DNA from: Setaria digitata
Taxonomy: Eukaryota > Nematoda > Chromadorea > Rhabditida > Setariidae
Assembly: GCA_003640385.1 (NCBI GenBank)
Contig: RCAB01000270.1
Coordinates: 1-64,000, forward strand
DNA length: 64,000 nt
Direction: 5' to 3'
Each line of letters begins with the position of its first letter. Within the stretch, counting starts at the first letter, position 1. The translations under genes and the position numbers were made by a program. The notes beneath the pieces are model-generated. The model was not told the DNA's origin. It made no database searches and was given only the letters and a program-made list of their open reading frames with translations. Below are positions 38,501-50,500 of the stretch, one piece after another.

Positions 38501-39131
38501 TTTAACAATCTAAATTTAATTCGTAATAATCAACAGGAGAATGTCAGCATTTTGTACTGAATGATTCCAGACATTTCAGTTAGCAATTTTCATGAAATAA
38601 AAACTTTGTAATTAATTTTCTAATTCATAGCGAAATGAAATGACTAAATGTTGCGAAATTAAAATTAAGACTAATAAACAAAACAAAAAAATTCTGAAAA
38701 TTCAAAATAATGATTTAAGGTACGTTTACAAGTACGCCGCAATACAACAACATTTAAAGATGCAGCACCAATAATACAACGTCGTTGCGCTATAACAACT
38801 CTGTCGCTTCTTCCGAATGGTTTTGAATTTCTGAAATATTTCAAATTTTAAATTCCTTGAAATAAAGTAGATTAAAAAGCCATAAATTTTACTATGCCAT
38901 ATAACACTCCAAGCAAGTAACTCTGTTACTATATATATATACATTATTTCGAATTGGCATCTAAAACAGCAAAAATTCCTCTCTTCAAACTGAAATTAAA
39001 GAAGAATTTTAGAGTGTCGCTTTTTCGTTAGATAAAAAATGTTTCTTTTCTTTGAAATTAAGAAGAATTTCACTGCAGATGAGAATGAGAATGAAAATGA
39101 GGAAAGTAACTCTGTTAGGAAATCCACCTAA
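35519..39131 (+). CDS. egl-36: voltage-gated K+ channel, Shaw/Kv3 type, 10 exons
   Basis: Exons: 35519-35689, 36096-36235, 36450-36654, 36857-37021, 37155-37262, 37510-37698, 37927-38061, 38228-38419, then less certain 38720-38819 and 39079-39131. Total 485 aa. The T1 tetramerisation domain occupies 5-105 ([11 protein letters not shown], then [13 protein letters not shown], then DELEYWGLD). Then [11 protein letters not shown] leads into S1 (about 173-195), S2 (about 230-250), S3 (261-278), S4 near 290-305 ([12 protein letters not shown], few charges as in Shaw), S5 (about 325-345), pore with TTVGYGDM (filter 371-376) and S6 with PVPVIV. The post-S6 [16 protein letters not shown] stretch is characteristic of Shaw. 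The last two exons are phase-consistent but the acceptor at 38719 (ATTTAAG) is poor. C. elegans EGL-36 is the obvious relative; orthology is inferred from family type. Confidence 0.93.
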
Positions 39132-39656
39132 ACGAACAATCAGAAATTCAATAGTGGTTAGTGGTAAGTTTTATCAATCATTTACATACCATTTTTATGC
39201 GAATGTATTTATTGAAAAACATTTGCCAAATATATAAAAACTTATTCTTCTAGAAAGTTTTTAACTTCTAATTATATTAAGTGGACAAAACAAAAAGAAC
39301 TCTTCCGATTTAATGTTTCTTCAGTAAGCTCCTCAGAGCTTTAAAGCTTCAAAACTTTTAACAAATTAAAAAGCAAATCACAGAGAGCTATGAGAATTTG
39401 ATGCATAATGGTCGTTCGCATTAACTTTACAAGTTCTAATCACACTTATTAGTCTTAATGCGATTGGCTAACTGGGAATATACCGAATAATTTTTCAATT
39501 ATTTTGGAATCAAAATTTTTTGGCATTTGACAAAATATCACGAAAAAAAGTAGCACAAATATGGCTAAAGATCACCTCCACCTATTATAGTTCAGTTCAA
39601 ACAATTGATTAACAACAGGCAATAACTGAGAGAAAACGAAAAAAATCAAGAACGAA
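39132..39656. other. convergent 3' interval between K+ channel and MARVEL gene
   Basis: About 0.5 kb, AT-rich, presumably the two 3' UTRs. No other feature seen. Confidence 0.5.
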
Positions 39657-42037
39657 TTAGACACAGGTGGTGGTCCATCGTTGGTATGCATCCCATGCAT
39701 AAAGTAGGAAAGTTCCAATCGTAAATGCCTGAAAATTTAAACATTTATTTAAAGTCAGTTACTAGAAGTTTTTTGAAAAAGTGGAATATTGAAGTTTGGG
39801 AAGAAAAATTACGAAATTAGAAATCATATTTTTGATTAAAGTGTTGCAAGCATGCAAAAGGTGAAGAATGCACAGCTTTAGCTTGTGCCAAACTTAGACT
39901 ATAACAGACTTGATGATAAGATTTATTTATAAGGTAAGAAGTATATTTATTCTGCTCATTGCATGTCGGTTTATCTCCTTTGAGTATCCCGAAACTTGGG
40001 TGATGAGAAACTTTTCCAATTACTGTTTTACAGGATGCAATAGTAGCTAAATTAATTAATACAGGTGTAATTAACCGTTTGTCATTTCCGAAAGTTTTTT
40101 AACCGTGGTTTGATTTCTACATCGAGTAACATTTAATTAGCTTAAGAAGCATCGAATTGACAGAGAAGGTGGAACAAATAATGCTTTATGCAATGGAGAA
40201 AATTGTTGCTGTTTACTCTTCACCTTTTCATTAATTAGAGTTACTTTTTCAGTTTTTATCTCAATGGATGAAATTTAACTTCCTTTAAAAATTAGTCACC
40301 TCTTCTTCCTTGTATTTTCTTTCTTCTACAGCAGATTTTTCACAAATGTGAAGGGATTTTTCTTTAAGTTAAACTAACCACTCCAACAGCCCACGGGAGA
40401 ATTAATTTCGTCGAAAGTACTGCAACAAGTAGCATCACTGTTCCAATGCCATAAAGCACACATGTCAGCAGTGCGTAAAATTTCTCCTGAAACAAGTGAA
40501 GTGTGTTTAATTTGCAAACATTTTTCAATTATGAAAACAGTTATGAAACTTCTCAATTATACGAAACAAATAATTAAAATGTTATCGAGCAAATTCATCG
40601 ATCTGGCAGAATATCTTTCTTTTTCTTCGGTCATCTTAAGAAAAATGAATGTAAGTTGTGATACTTTTAGATTCTAAGCTATGATCATTTCCTTCACAAT
40701 AAGTCAAAGAATATTTTTCTCAGAAAAAGTAATAATACCACGGGGTGATCTTTGTTCATATCAATTTTATATTTAGCGATTTGAAATTTTTTATTTTCAT
40801 ACATCGTAGTGTGTGTCAGTGAAGCAGACATAAAGTTAGTTGGCAGGATAATCTATCTTCTGGATTAAAAGTTTTGTTCTTTACTATGTGCATATATATT
40901 TTTATTTGAAATTTCTGGGAATGCTTATTTCGGATTGGTCAAAATAATCCGATTCCGTATTGAATGTCTATTCCAGATTAGACAAAATAATCCGAATCCG
41001 TATTGACAATCTGTAATTGGATATATGATGTAGGATGCATACATGTATACTACATAAAATCATTGTATTGAAAGTATTTAAACTATCTGAAGTACGGAAA
41101 GTTAAAGTGGTAAAAGAAGAAAAGAGATCACCAGAATCGGAAAGTTAAACCGGTAGTAGGCATCCGGTAAACTGAATAAATGGCACACGGTTAGAACTGT
41201 GGTACAGACGAGCACGAATGCGTTTACGCACACAACAACAAATAAATGATTGAATGAATAGACATTTCGTGTACATTTCAGTTCGACCTTATTCGGAAAG
41301 CAACCGATGGAAAATCCAGTACAGATTACTCCAAAAACCTAAAAAGAAAGAGAAAGGGAAATTATTAGAATCACTTGATGTTGTAGCATGAGGTATACTA
41401 TGTACTACACTGTCTCTACCTCCTGGTGATGAGTTAATTTAATTAGCATTACCATCCAATTAAATAATTAGGTAGAAGAGATTTAGTACACTGTCACTAC
41501 ACTAATTAATTAACTGTAATAATGGAATTTGCAGAAGTTCACGGTGAAATAGCAAACTTTTGGTGTGAAATTGCAGAGAAGAAAGTTTCATTCTCATCTC
41601 ATCTATTATCTTCTAGAAGTTTCTAACAGTCACTTTCAGACTATCATCTTTATCACAGCTTCTTCCCATCAACATTACAACTCAGAGAACGAACAATCCG
41701 TCGAGAATTAATTCAAAATAAAAAGGGAAAAATCTTCTAGCCAATATGAAGAAGTCAGCTGTTAGTCTAAACTGAAAAAGAGTATGTCAATTAAATAGTT
41801 CGCGAAATAACTAAACTCGAGAACAGGTGAGAACCGACTGTACAGTCATATCACTTTTGCTAAAATTATATTACTCTCGGGGAGTCTTCACTAAATTCGA
41901 CAATGATAATGATAATGATAATGACAAAGAAAATGATAGGAGAATGATGTGATACTTACAAGTTGAAATATCTTCAGCAAATTCGATGCCTCCTTCAGAA
42001 AGCCGAGATTGATGCGAATCGGTGCTGACGTTGTCAT
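39657..42037 (-). CDS. MARVEL-domain four-helix membrane protein, 4 exons
   Basis: Exons (minus): 42037-41960, 41338-41132, 40486-40379, 39728-39657; all phase 0, 154 aa. The short N-terminus (MTTSAPIRINLG) leads into helix 1 (about 21-38, LLKIFQLVFGVICTGFS), helix 2 (about 55-78, HLFVVVCVNAFVLVCTTVL), helix 3 (about 95-118, FYALLTCVLYGIGTVMLL) and helix 4 (about 122-145, WAVGVAFTIGTFLLYAWDAY). The pattern, including a conserved-looking YAWDAY at the end of helix 4, is that of MARVEL/CMTM-like proteins acting in membrane apposition or vesicle traffic. An upstream ATG at 42062 in another frame would make a short upstream ORF. The first-exon donor (CTT|GTAAGT) is strong. Specific member not identified. 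Confidence 0.85.
40932..41018. repeat. 43-bp tandem duplication, two diverged copies
   Basis: CAAAATAATCCGATTCCGTA at 40940 recurs 43 bp later with one substitution (GAATCCG) and flanks that also align. It lies in intron 2 of the MARVEL gene. Confidence 0.8.
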
Positions 42038-42078
42038 CGTGCTTAATACAATGCTCTAGCATCGGTCCAGATGTAAAT

Positions 42079-42190
42079 ACGACACACAAACAGACAAACA
42101 AGCACACACGTGACATACACACATACACGTGACATACACAGACACACACACGTGACACACAGGCAACGCGACAGACAGGCACAGACAGAC
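42079..42190. repeat. CA-rich imperfect repeat
   Basis: Runs of ACACAC interleaved with CACGTGACATACACA units and CAGACAGG ends, just upstream of the MARVEL start. Confidence 0.85.
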
Positions 42191-42309
42191 CTGTCTGAAA
42201 GGATTAACCGTAAATGTTTAGTGTTATCAGTGAGCCGAGCTTTTGTACGAGCAATTAGAGTAGTGTGATTCATTGTCTGTTTGTATTAAGCTTTCGTATG
42301 GTGGTGGAA

Positions 42310-42545
42310 ACGAAAGGAATAGAATGAATTGAATTGAACTGAAATGGAATGGAATGGAATGGAATGGAATGGAACGGAATGAGTGAAGGAGACAGAAGTG
42401 AAATGAGATGAGCTGAGATCGGAGGGATGAGATGAGATGATGTGGAATGGTGATGTGAATTGGAATGAAATAAAACAAAATGGAATGAAGTGGAATGGAC
42501 TGAATTGGAATGGACTGAATTGGAATGGATTGAACTGGAATAAAT
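42310..42545. repeat. (GGAAT)n / (ATTCC)n pentamer repeat
   Basis: Near-pure GGAAT pentamers at about 42343-42383, with degenerate GGAATGGACTGAATT units to 42540. Stop-free on the minus strand in places, but the peptides are low-complexity. Confidence 0.9.
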
Positions 42546-44191
42546 TACCTTTCGCATTAACTCATTCCAACCAATATAATATATTCTGTTTTTCGATAAT
42601 GCATTTCTTTGGTAATATTTTTAGTGCACAAACAACTTTCGCATTCGCACAAAGTCAAAAAAAATCTGTGCAATTGCTTCTGTGGTGATAAGGAAATAAT
42701 TGTGAAATGATTCCTAAACTGACCAAATTAAGAGAAATTGTAATTAGTTTCTTTTTTTTGGTATAATACCGTAGAATTTAGCAGAATGAACTGACGAATG
42801 TGTTTATGCGTATGATAGAGTTCCGGAGAACAGGGGAAAATTGGAAAGATAGAAATGAATTTTGCGGAAGTGAAGGAATCGATCACGGGAGTGCAATTTA
42901 TTTGATTTAGTGAAAAGAGTTTTTGTTTACAATTTCAATAGTTTTCTTCTTTAATGAAATTTGAACAATTTATGATGATAATTTTGATAAGAGTTGTTAA
43001 ACGATTTATAATTGGTGTTGATTTCATTCACTGAAAAATTGTCATTTTGATTGAAGAATCACACATTAATTAATCGTAATTTGTTGGCATTTCTAAAAGG
43101 TAAATTAAAGGAAAGTTATTTGTCATGAAATATTTAATAATTTGTTGAGAATTTTCAATGTCACTTTGTTTTCTTGGATGAGAGAGAAGATTTTGGAGTT
43201 TAATGAGCTAAAATTAATTAATATTTGAGTGAGGAGAATGGATGTCGCAATAAATAAAATGAACTGAAACTAATTAATTGCTGTGTTAGCGTAGACCATT
43301 CCATTAGAAAGGATTAAAAATCGGCGAGAAATGCATTCCTTTAAAATTAATTATTGGCAATTTGTTGATTTTTCTATTTTACAAATTTTAAACAGTTTCA
43401 AATATTATTTTCATTTCGGTAATTTGGAATTAGTTCCATCATCATAAAGTATGTCTTTGCTAGCTTCTATCGTATTATAGCGCATTAATAACTGATAATA
43501 TCTTTGCAGTTTACCGATATGAGCTGAGCGATGATAATTTGCACAAATGAAATAGTGATAATTTTACACTTGAACCAAACTGGATATTTTATTTCTTGCG
43601 GATTATCTATCTATTAAATTGCTTTTTTGAAATTATTCAGTTGTTGAATACTCATCTTTTGGTAAATATGAAATTATTCATTTCAATAACAATATTAATT
43701 ACTATTCATTTAATGATGGATACTAACCATATGAACAGTGAATAAATAAAATAACAATTGTTTTAGTGCAAATTAAATATTCATCAATTAACTGAACGAG
43801 CAAATCAATCAGACATGGATAAAATTTTGAAAATTTCCAATTCTAATTTACATGGCCAACGATGCCAGCGTTTAATTGTTATATAACTTCAGGAAAATTT
43901 CTTTTTTTTTTTTTAAACAAAATTCATCAACGAATCACTGAAGAGACATTTTACATGACTGTACAGAATCTCCTGCATCAGTTTCCTGACTTGATTGATT
44001 TCAGGAAAGTTTTTGTTAACACTTTTAGATTTTGATGTGAAGTGTGCTTTTAAAAACAATTCCGACGTTTCCTCTCAGTTCAAGTAAAATGAATTATCAT
44101 CATCATCTCATACACTGAAATTAATTAGCGATACTTTTTGCTGCTCCAAATTATCAAATTATGGAAATTTGTAAGAAGGAAAAAATGATTC

Positions 44192-47100
44192 TCATTCAGA
44201 AGTGATATTCCTCGGCAATTTCTGCAAATCGTAAGTATCACGCATTATGCATTCAGCCAATTCCACGTAATCCACTTTCTCGTTTGCTTCACTGATAAAG
44301 TACTGAGGACGGGTTCGAGCAGAATCTTTATTGAGGATGCAGTTCGCTTTCGGATGCTCGTAAAAATGAATTGCTGAGCGACACGTGAAATCAAACGTTT
44401 CCTGCAGTTTTTTAGACGAAAGTGATCCTATCTGACTGTTAACAAACAACAACACTAGGAAATGTCCCAGTTCATTGATAAACATGAGACACGTAAGATA
44501 AATTAGACTTGTACGCCTGAAGCTACGTTCACATGAGGCACGTAAGTCGGATTAGAGCCGCACACACCATCCATACTAACAAGCAACTATCGATGAATTG
44601 AACGTTTTTGGTAATATATGTTGAAAAAGCGATTCCGTAACTCAACATTGTTTTTTCTCTACGTGCAAATTTTGCTGAATTTTCACGTACGATAGTTGCT
44701 GAGACGTACCAGTGATCGTAAACACATTTCGACGCAGTAAGTATGCGATGGAGCATTGATCACGGCAGTTGCGTGTCCGACAAGTATGTATTGTGGAACA
44801 CGACGCAAAGCTTCCCCACACATCCTGTAGACTGACCTATCTGTAAAAGAAAAAAAGATTTGATGGCATATTTGTCGATAAAAATTTTCGTGAATTTAGA
44901 AATATGATAATTATCTCAAGTGTGATTACTGATAAGAGATGGTATGATAAGAAAACAAGAGATCCATGAAAGTTAGATAAGCGATAGTTTGATAAGTTGA
45001 TAAGAGATATGTGAAAGTTCTATGATTCAGATGGAAAGTTTGATGTTTCGAAATGCAATTTAAATCTACTGATGAAAAATGCTGTAAATCCTGCATTTGC
45101 CATTATTATCAGAAAACTAACGTATAACAGATTTTTAAAGATACTTGATTTTAATTTTGATGAATTGATTATTAAAGTTCCTACTGGATAAACAAATCTT
45201 TTCGAAATAGATGACATCGTCATTTGGAATGTATTGAGCATATCCGGTTGGTGTTATTGATGTGTTGAATAAAATACATTGTTTACTGATCCGGTTATAT
45301 TGAGCACTACGACACTCAGTCTTTAAAGGACTTCCATCAGTTAGCTAGAAATTAATTTAATAATTGATAACTTGTGAGAACGAAATCGTAAAAATTAACA
45401 CAAAATTATTTTATTTGTGCTTGCAATCCTGCTCCACTTCAAGTATTCAGCTTTAGGATCGTAAATTGGTATGATTAAAAAGAAATAATTTAATGTATGG
45501 ATCAATTAATTAGGAAAATTAAGTTTTTCGTTTTTAATTTAATGCTACCACATTTCTGGTGCATAGATATAGACATGCTTCTGCCGTATGTGTTTGAAAT
45601 GTTGCCAAAAATTTAGCGATCACTTGAATGCCATCGATCACTTCGATATGAATTGATAGACCGGATGCGCAACCTAAAAGTTTTATATACCTTAGAGTAA
45701 CTAACCATATCCTGAAACGTGTTATTTTAATTTAAACCTGTTATTTCGTTGTCAATGATATAGTTCGATTTGTTTTTCAAATTAAAACTGTTCTCTTTTT
45801 TCCTTTCATCATTGAAAGTTCTGCAGAAATGAGAAATCTTCTCTATGCGACCTTACGAACAACATGCAAAGAGTGGAAAATTAATAAGATGATAACTGAT
45901 CACGATAACTATCATCTATTCGAAAAAGGCGGTCATACTTAACACGTTGGATAATAGGCTGTTAGGATTCTGAAATCCTTGCTGTGGTCTAGTTCTGGAA
46001 GTCAGGTGAGATGCAGATAAATGGGAACTACTTGAACGAATTGTAGCATCTGTTTGAATCTTCTGGATCGGTAATTGATCAGTTAGTATCACGGGCTCTC
46101 GGTGTTGCTTCATTATAGCAAGACTGTTATCAGTGAACTGCTTGGATGTGATATCATCAGATTGTTCTGATTCTCCGAGATTGCAGTCATTCACAAACAG
46201 GAAAAAGCCAATGGCAGGCACCACCGATGATACACAAGATGAACTTATCCTGAAGAAAATTCTTTTAAACTTAATCATTTGATTCCAATCATATTTCAAT
46301 ACTGATAAATTATCACAATAACAGTGCATTCCATACAGCAATAACTAATTATGAACAAATATGAAATTGAACTAACACATTATCACTATCCTCTGTTACC
46401 ATTTCAGTTTTTGTACTTCTAACATAACGACCTGAAAAAAATACACCTGTGAATTTGAAATCGTAATTTGTCACTGTTAAATCGTCATCTGTTAACTGGG
46501 AATATTAGAAAAAAAAGGAAAAAAATGATTTTAAGAGAACTGATCTGTTAAAGATCTAATTTTCTTCATTGATAAAATGCTAAAATAACCTTTGAGATTG
46601 GTGTTTTTTTTTAATCCTGTTACAATATTATGCAATTCACAGCTGCTCCTGAAATATTCCTTGATTGACCAAAAAATCATCAAAGTTTCAAATTACCTAC
46701 AGAGAAGTGCATGTGATTTCAACTATCAAAACTGTTGTTTTTATTAATTAGAAGTTTACAGGTGAGGTGATAGATTTAAGAAGCAGGTAGATTTTTCTGT
46801 ATAAGATGAGCTGTTGATTAGAACTAGCTTAGCAATTAAATATAACTTTTTATGCACATATTATCTGAATTGTTTCGCTGCTCCTTAAGATCGTTCTGAC
46901 GGCCAGCAAAAGACAAATAATTTCTGACGCGAAGAATATCTTGCATGAAATCACGGTTTACGCAAATTTACATTACGTGAAAAAGAGTCGTAGAATCTTT
47001 GAATGACCGACTTTATTCTGCTATATTGGCATGTTTGAGCGGATAGTTGTAGACACAGATCACGGCACTGATGTTTACTTTGTAGAATACGTCGTTTGTA

Positions 47101-47537
47101 CGCTGAAACACACGTGATCCGCAAATTGGGATATTCACGTATGCATGATTCAGCTTGATTACCTCAAAAAAAAATACTTTTATGTCATAGCAGTTGGATA
47201 AATAAATTAACAGCTAAATTATTGATGCTTTAAGATGTTGAAGTTGAAGACTCAGAAGCGAGGAAATTTCTAAAAAATTAAACAGTGATACTGATAATAT
47301 GGAAATAATCAGTATGATATGAAGTAGCTTTAACTAAGCATAAAATTATGACCTAAAATGCAATTATTCCTTTTCTCATCCTTTTTTTTTCAAATTCTTG
47401 TTAATTTTATCAATGCTATCAAGTTGAATATATTTCGATGTTTGTGTAGCGCAAAGAAAATTAGCTACTGAGGAAAACTTACTAGCAAGATTGTTTTCGA
47501 CAAAAAAAGTAAGCGATAGGAATAATTCGAGAATCAT
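44192..47537 (-). CDS. secreted protein with three PAN/Apple domains, 8 exons
   Basis: Exons (minus): 47537-47483, 47162-46977, 46431-46377, 46249-45939, 45673-45549, 45344-45185, 44840-44710, 44401-44192. Phases close; 410 aa. Exon 1 encodes a hydrophobic leader (MILELFLSLTFFVENNLA), 22 nt after a spliced-leader-like TTTTCAG at 47566-47560. PAN 1 about 24-130 (CRDLCLQLSAQTC, then CVSSVVP...NDCNL); PAN 2 about 204-293 (ACLYLCTRN, TECRSAQYN, QCILFN, YFEKICL); PAN 3 about 304-390 (YCVEMCLRS, FTCRSAIHFYEH, NCILN, YVELAEC). A Ser-rich linker lies between PAN 1 and 2. The repeated C(R/V)S...C-hydrophobic-L motif identifies the fold. Nematode PAN proteins are often apical-matrix components with a ZP domain; no ZP domain or membrane helix is seen here. 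The intron at 44841-45184 has clustered GATAAG sites. Confidence 0.85.
44906..45004 (+). promoter_or_regulatory. cluster of GATA sites in PAN gene intron
   Basis: GATAAG at 44931, 44946, 44976, 44991 and 44999, plus GATAAT at 44906 and TTATC at 44911. The first is embedded in ACTGATAAGA, the consensus bound by intestinal GATA factors (ELT-2 class) in C. elegans. Function here is inferred. Confidence 0.45.
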
Positions 47538-47559
47538 AGTGATAATGATGAGTGGAAGA

Positions 47560-47566
47560 CTGAAAA
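47560..47566 (-). other. probable trans-splice acceptor of PAN gene
   Basis: Minus-strand TTTTCAG 22 nt upstream of the signal-peptide ATG at 47537, without an exon in front. Confidence 0.45.
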
Positions 47567-50500
47567 CGATTCCTATTATACATCATCATCAATCGTTTGT
47601 TGGGTGACATTTTAGGTCAATCTAGACTTGCTCCAATTTTAAGCATAAATACTTCCCAATATGCTTGTTTAAACATAAAGTAGGTCTTTTTTGGAAGTTA
47701 TCACAGATGCAAACTTTTTCAAAATATTTTAAAAGTTCTGAGATGGTTTGCTGAGAAATTCGAATAAGATGCTGGGATAGCATGCCTAAGAGTGAACTAA
47801 ATAAATTAGGGTCGAGGATTAAGAATGGTTGATAAGTTCAGGTCATATGATTGGAACTACTGATTAACTTCCAATGCGTTTCATACATGCCAATGCCTTA
47901 CGTCAATTCACTCGTTGTCGATTCAGACGTCCTATTAAGTAATGGTACCATAGTAAATTAATAAATAGAAATGTCTATAAAAAGGTTGGAATGAAGAATG
48001 GTCTGATTTTTCAAGTTCAGTAATAATGCCACTTTGAATTGTCAAACTTTTCGTGCCTTTAGTTAGCTTATACTTTTTCTTCATCCAAATTTTCTTCTGA
48101 TTTTTTTCAAAAAATAATTCTTTTCCTTGTAATTTACTCTTATCATTTTTCCATTCCACATTTAAGAAATCAAATGTTTTCATAAAAGATGCATAATCTA
48201 GCCAAACTTTTATTAGTACTTAGATTAGATTTTTACTGACACTCTTAGGTTGACATGAAAAAAAAAGAAAGATAATTGATGATCAAACTATGGACAAATC
48301 AGTCTCTTCTTTTTCTTTTTTTTAACGACAGAAATTTTGAAGTTAAAATTTTGAAGTTAATGTCAACATTTCACTCAAGACGAATCAATCTGGTGCTGGT
48401 CGAAAAATAGAAATTTTTTGATGTGATGCTCTGAGAAAAAAAAAGAGACGAAAAACAAGACAATATTTTAAAAAAATCCACTTGTTAAATCATCGGACGA
48501 ATCATTTCTCGAGGTGGTTAAGGTCGAATTTCAAAAAATTCCTTATTGTCCTTTTGCACATTACAGAACAGTAATACGCAACAGCATTCACAGCCGGCAA
48601 ATTAATTAGCACTTAAAGATAATCACAACAAATTCGTTCTAAGGTGAAAAAGCCAACTTCATTACGTTAGAATAATTCATTACGTTAAAATATACGTCAT
48701 TACGTCAGGTCAATTCATTAAACTAATATGAATTTTCTTTTCCGTCTTCACAAAGGGAGTTAACTGCCACTGCAGGAAGGTCACACGATTACTTTCATCA
48801 TAATGATGATCTAAGTAGCCGTAAGAATGCTAGATTAGACTAAACTATTAATGAAAGTGAATTGTGAAATAAGTTTATCAGAAGATGGCGAAGGTAGACT
48901 TAATTTGTTTCTTAACAAATTAATTTCCTATTTCTTCAGATTCTTCCATTTTTTCAAATTTTAAATTTCATAGCTACTTTTGATGCAGTTGACTTTCAAG
49001 TAAAAAAGAAAAAAGAAATCATTTCTTACCATCTCTTATTTCTGTTCGCTTTCTTGTTTTTACCGGAAAATTCCCCTTTTAATAATTTCGACAATCGAAA
49101 TTGAATAGTTCACAAGTTCTTTCGTTCGCTATCACCAGCTGATAAGTACGTGATCTTGATTATAATTTTGGAATTCAGTTATGTATGCGAATGAAATATC
49201 AGTCTCGAATTAATAGGCCTAATTAAATCATTTACGACTTGCAACATTCTGTAGCATTTTACCAAGCATTTCATTGATGCAATAAATAGATTCCTTTTTA
49301 ATTTCTGTTTTTCAACAGCATTCAACGAAAAGAAAACTTCTAGACTTCTCAGTTATTCTCTCTTTCCTTCACATCAAGCTTCTCTTGATGAGTTTGAATC
49401 TATCCTCCAATCATGCATGGCATTGTAATTGTATTTTCAGAATTCATCAGATTCCATGACTTCCATTTTAATCATGGCCTTGTTTTTCAGAATTCATTTG
49501 AGAAAAATAAAGTGCATTGTAATAAGTTGTACTGTTGCCAGTTCTCATCACTTTTGACGCCTTAGGAAAGAAGAGAAGAAAAAAGTGATGAATTTCGATG
49601 TGCAATTCGGAAAGTTTAAAAATTCATTTCGCATTTGATTCAGTCAATTTAGACTGATCAATTTCCTTCTCTTTTTCCTCTCTCTTCTTCCTCCAACAAC
49701 TTTTTCAATTGTTAAACTTTCTAGAAGAAAAAATGAGAAAAAATCATTTTTCAAAAATGCCTGATATATTATTTCAACACCTTTTACTGCAGAACTCACG
49801 TACGGAAACATTCACTTCATTTCCTATCGCATTCAGCTTCTTTTTTTTTTCCACTGAAATCTCTTAAAATAATTACTGCTCTCCAAGGTCGTTCTTTCCA
49901 TTATACGTGACGTCTGATACCATTTCAGGTTATCACATTTAATACACCACGTGTTCCATCAACACGCACTAAGTGATGCGTCGACTTTCTATGTGATACT
50001 AAAATCAGAATCTTTCAATCATTCCTTTTCGAAAATGTTCATCAATAAAAAAAAGCAAACTTGTCGTTTCTAGTTTTAGAAAAAGATCTTATTGAGAATT
50101 CTTTACTTTCTGCCATTACCATTATTAGGTACATATATTATATCATATTAGCAGAATGATCCATTTGTCAAACATTTTCTCATACTTCTCAGTTCATAAA
50201 TTTTTCCTGCCGCAAAGTCCTGATTTCAATAATTTAGCATTCTTTACCACCTGAAAAACATTTCGAGCTAACATACCCATGCATAGAGAGTCCGCTATTT
50301 GAACTTTTCACTATTAATTACTATTGAACTTTCATTTTATGCTTTGCACTAGTTGCATTGGATTGATTAAATTTTAAAGCATTCAAAGAAGATCTGAAAA
50401 AAAAAAAAAAAAAAAGAAAAACATTCAAAACTATATTCGTTTTGCATTTCCTGGACGGAACTATTTTATTTTTTTTTTTATTCAGATCATTCGCTGATCC

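Larger units (their letters stand above)
42038..44191. other. upstream region of MARVEL gene, 3' flank of PAN gene
   Basis: No coding exon supported. The first 500 bp carry CA-rich and GGAAT-type simple repeats (listed separately). The remainder is plain AT-rich DNA. Confidence 0.5.

Noticed and set aside
41690..41771. Open stretch after TTTTTCAG in MARVEL intron 1 as an exon
   Set aside because: Exon 1 (42037-41960) joins directly to 41338 in frame and completes helix 1; the extra stretch would disrupt it.
41960..42062. ATG at 42062 as start of the MARVEL protein
   Set aside because: Its frame does not match exon 2; the ATG at 42037 gives a continuous MARVEL N-terminus.
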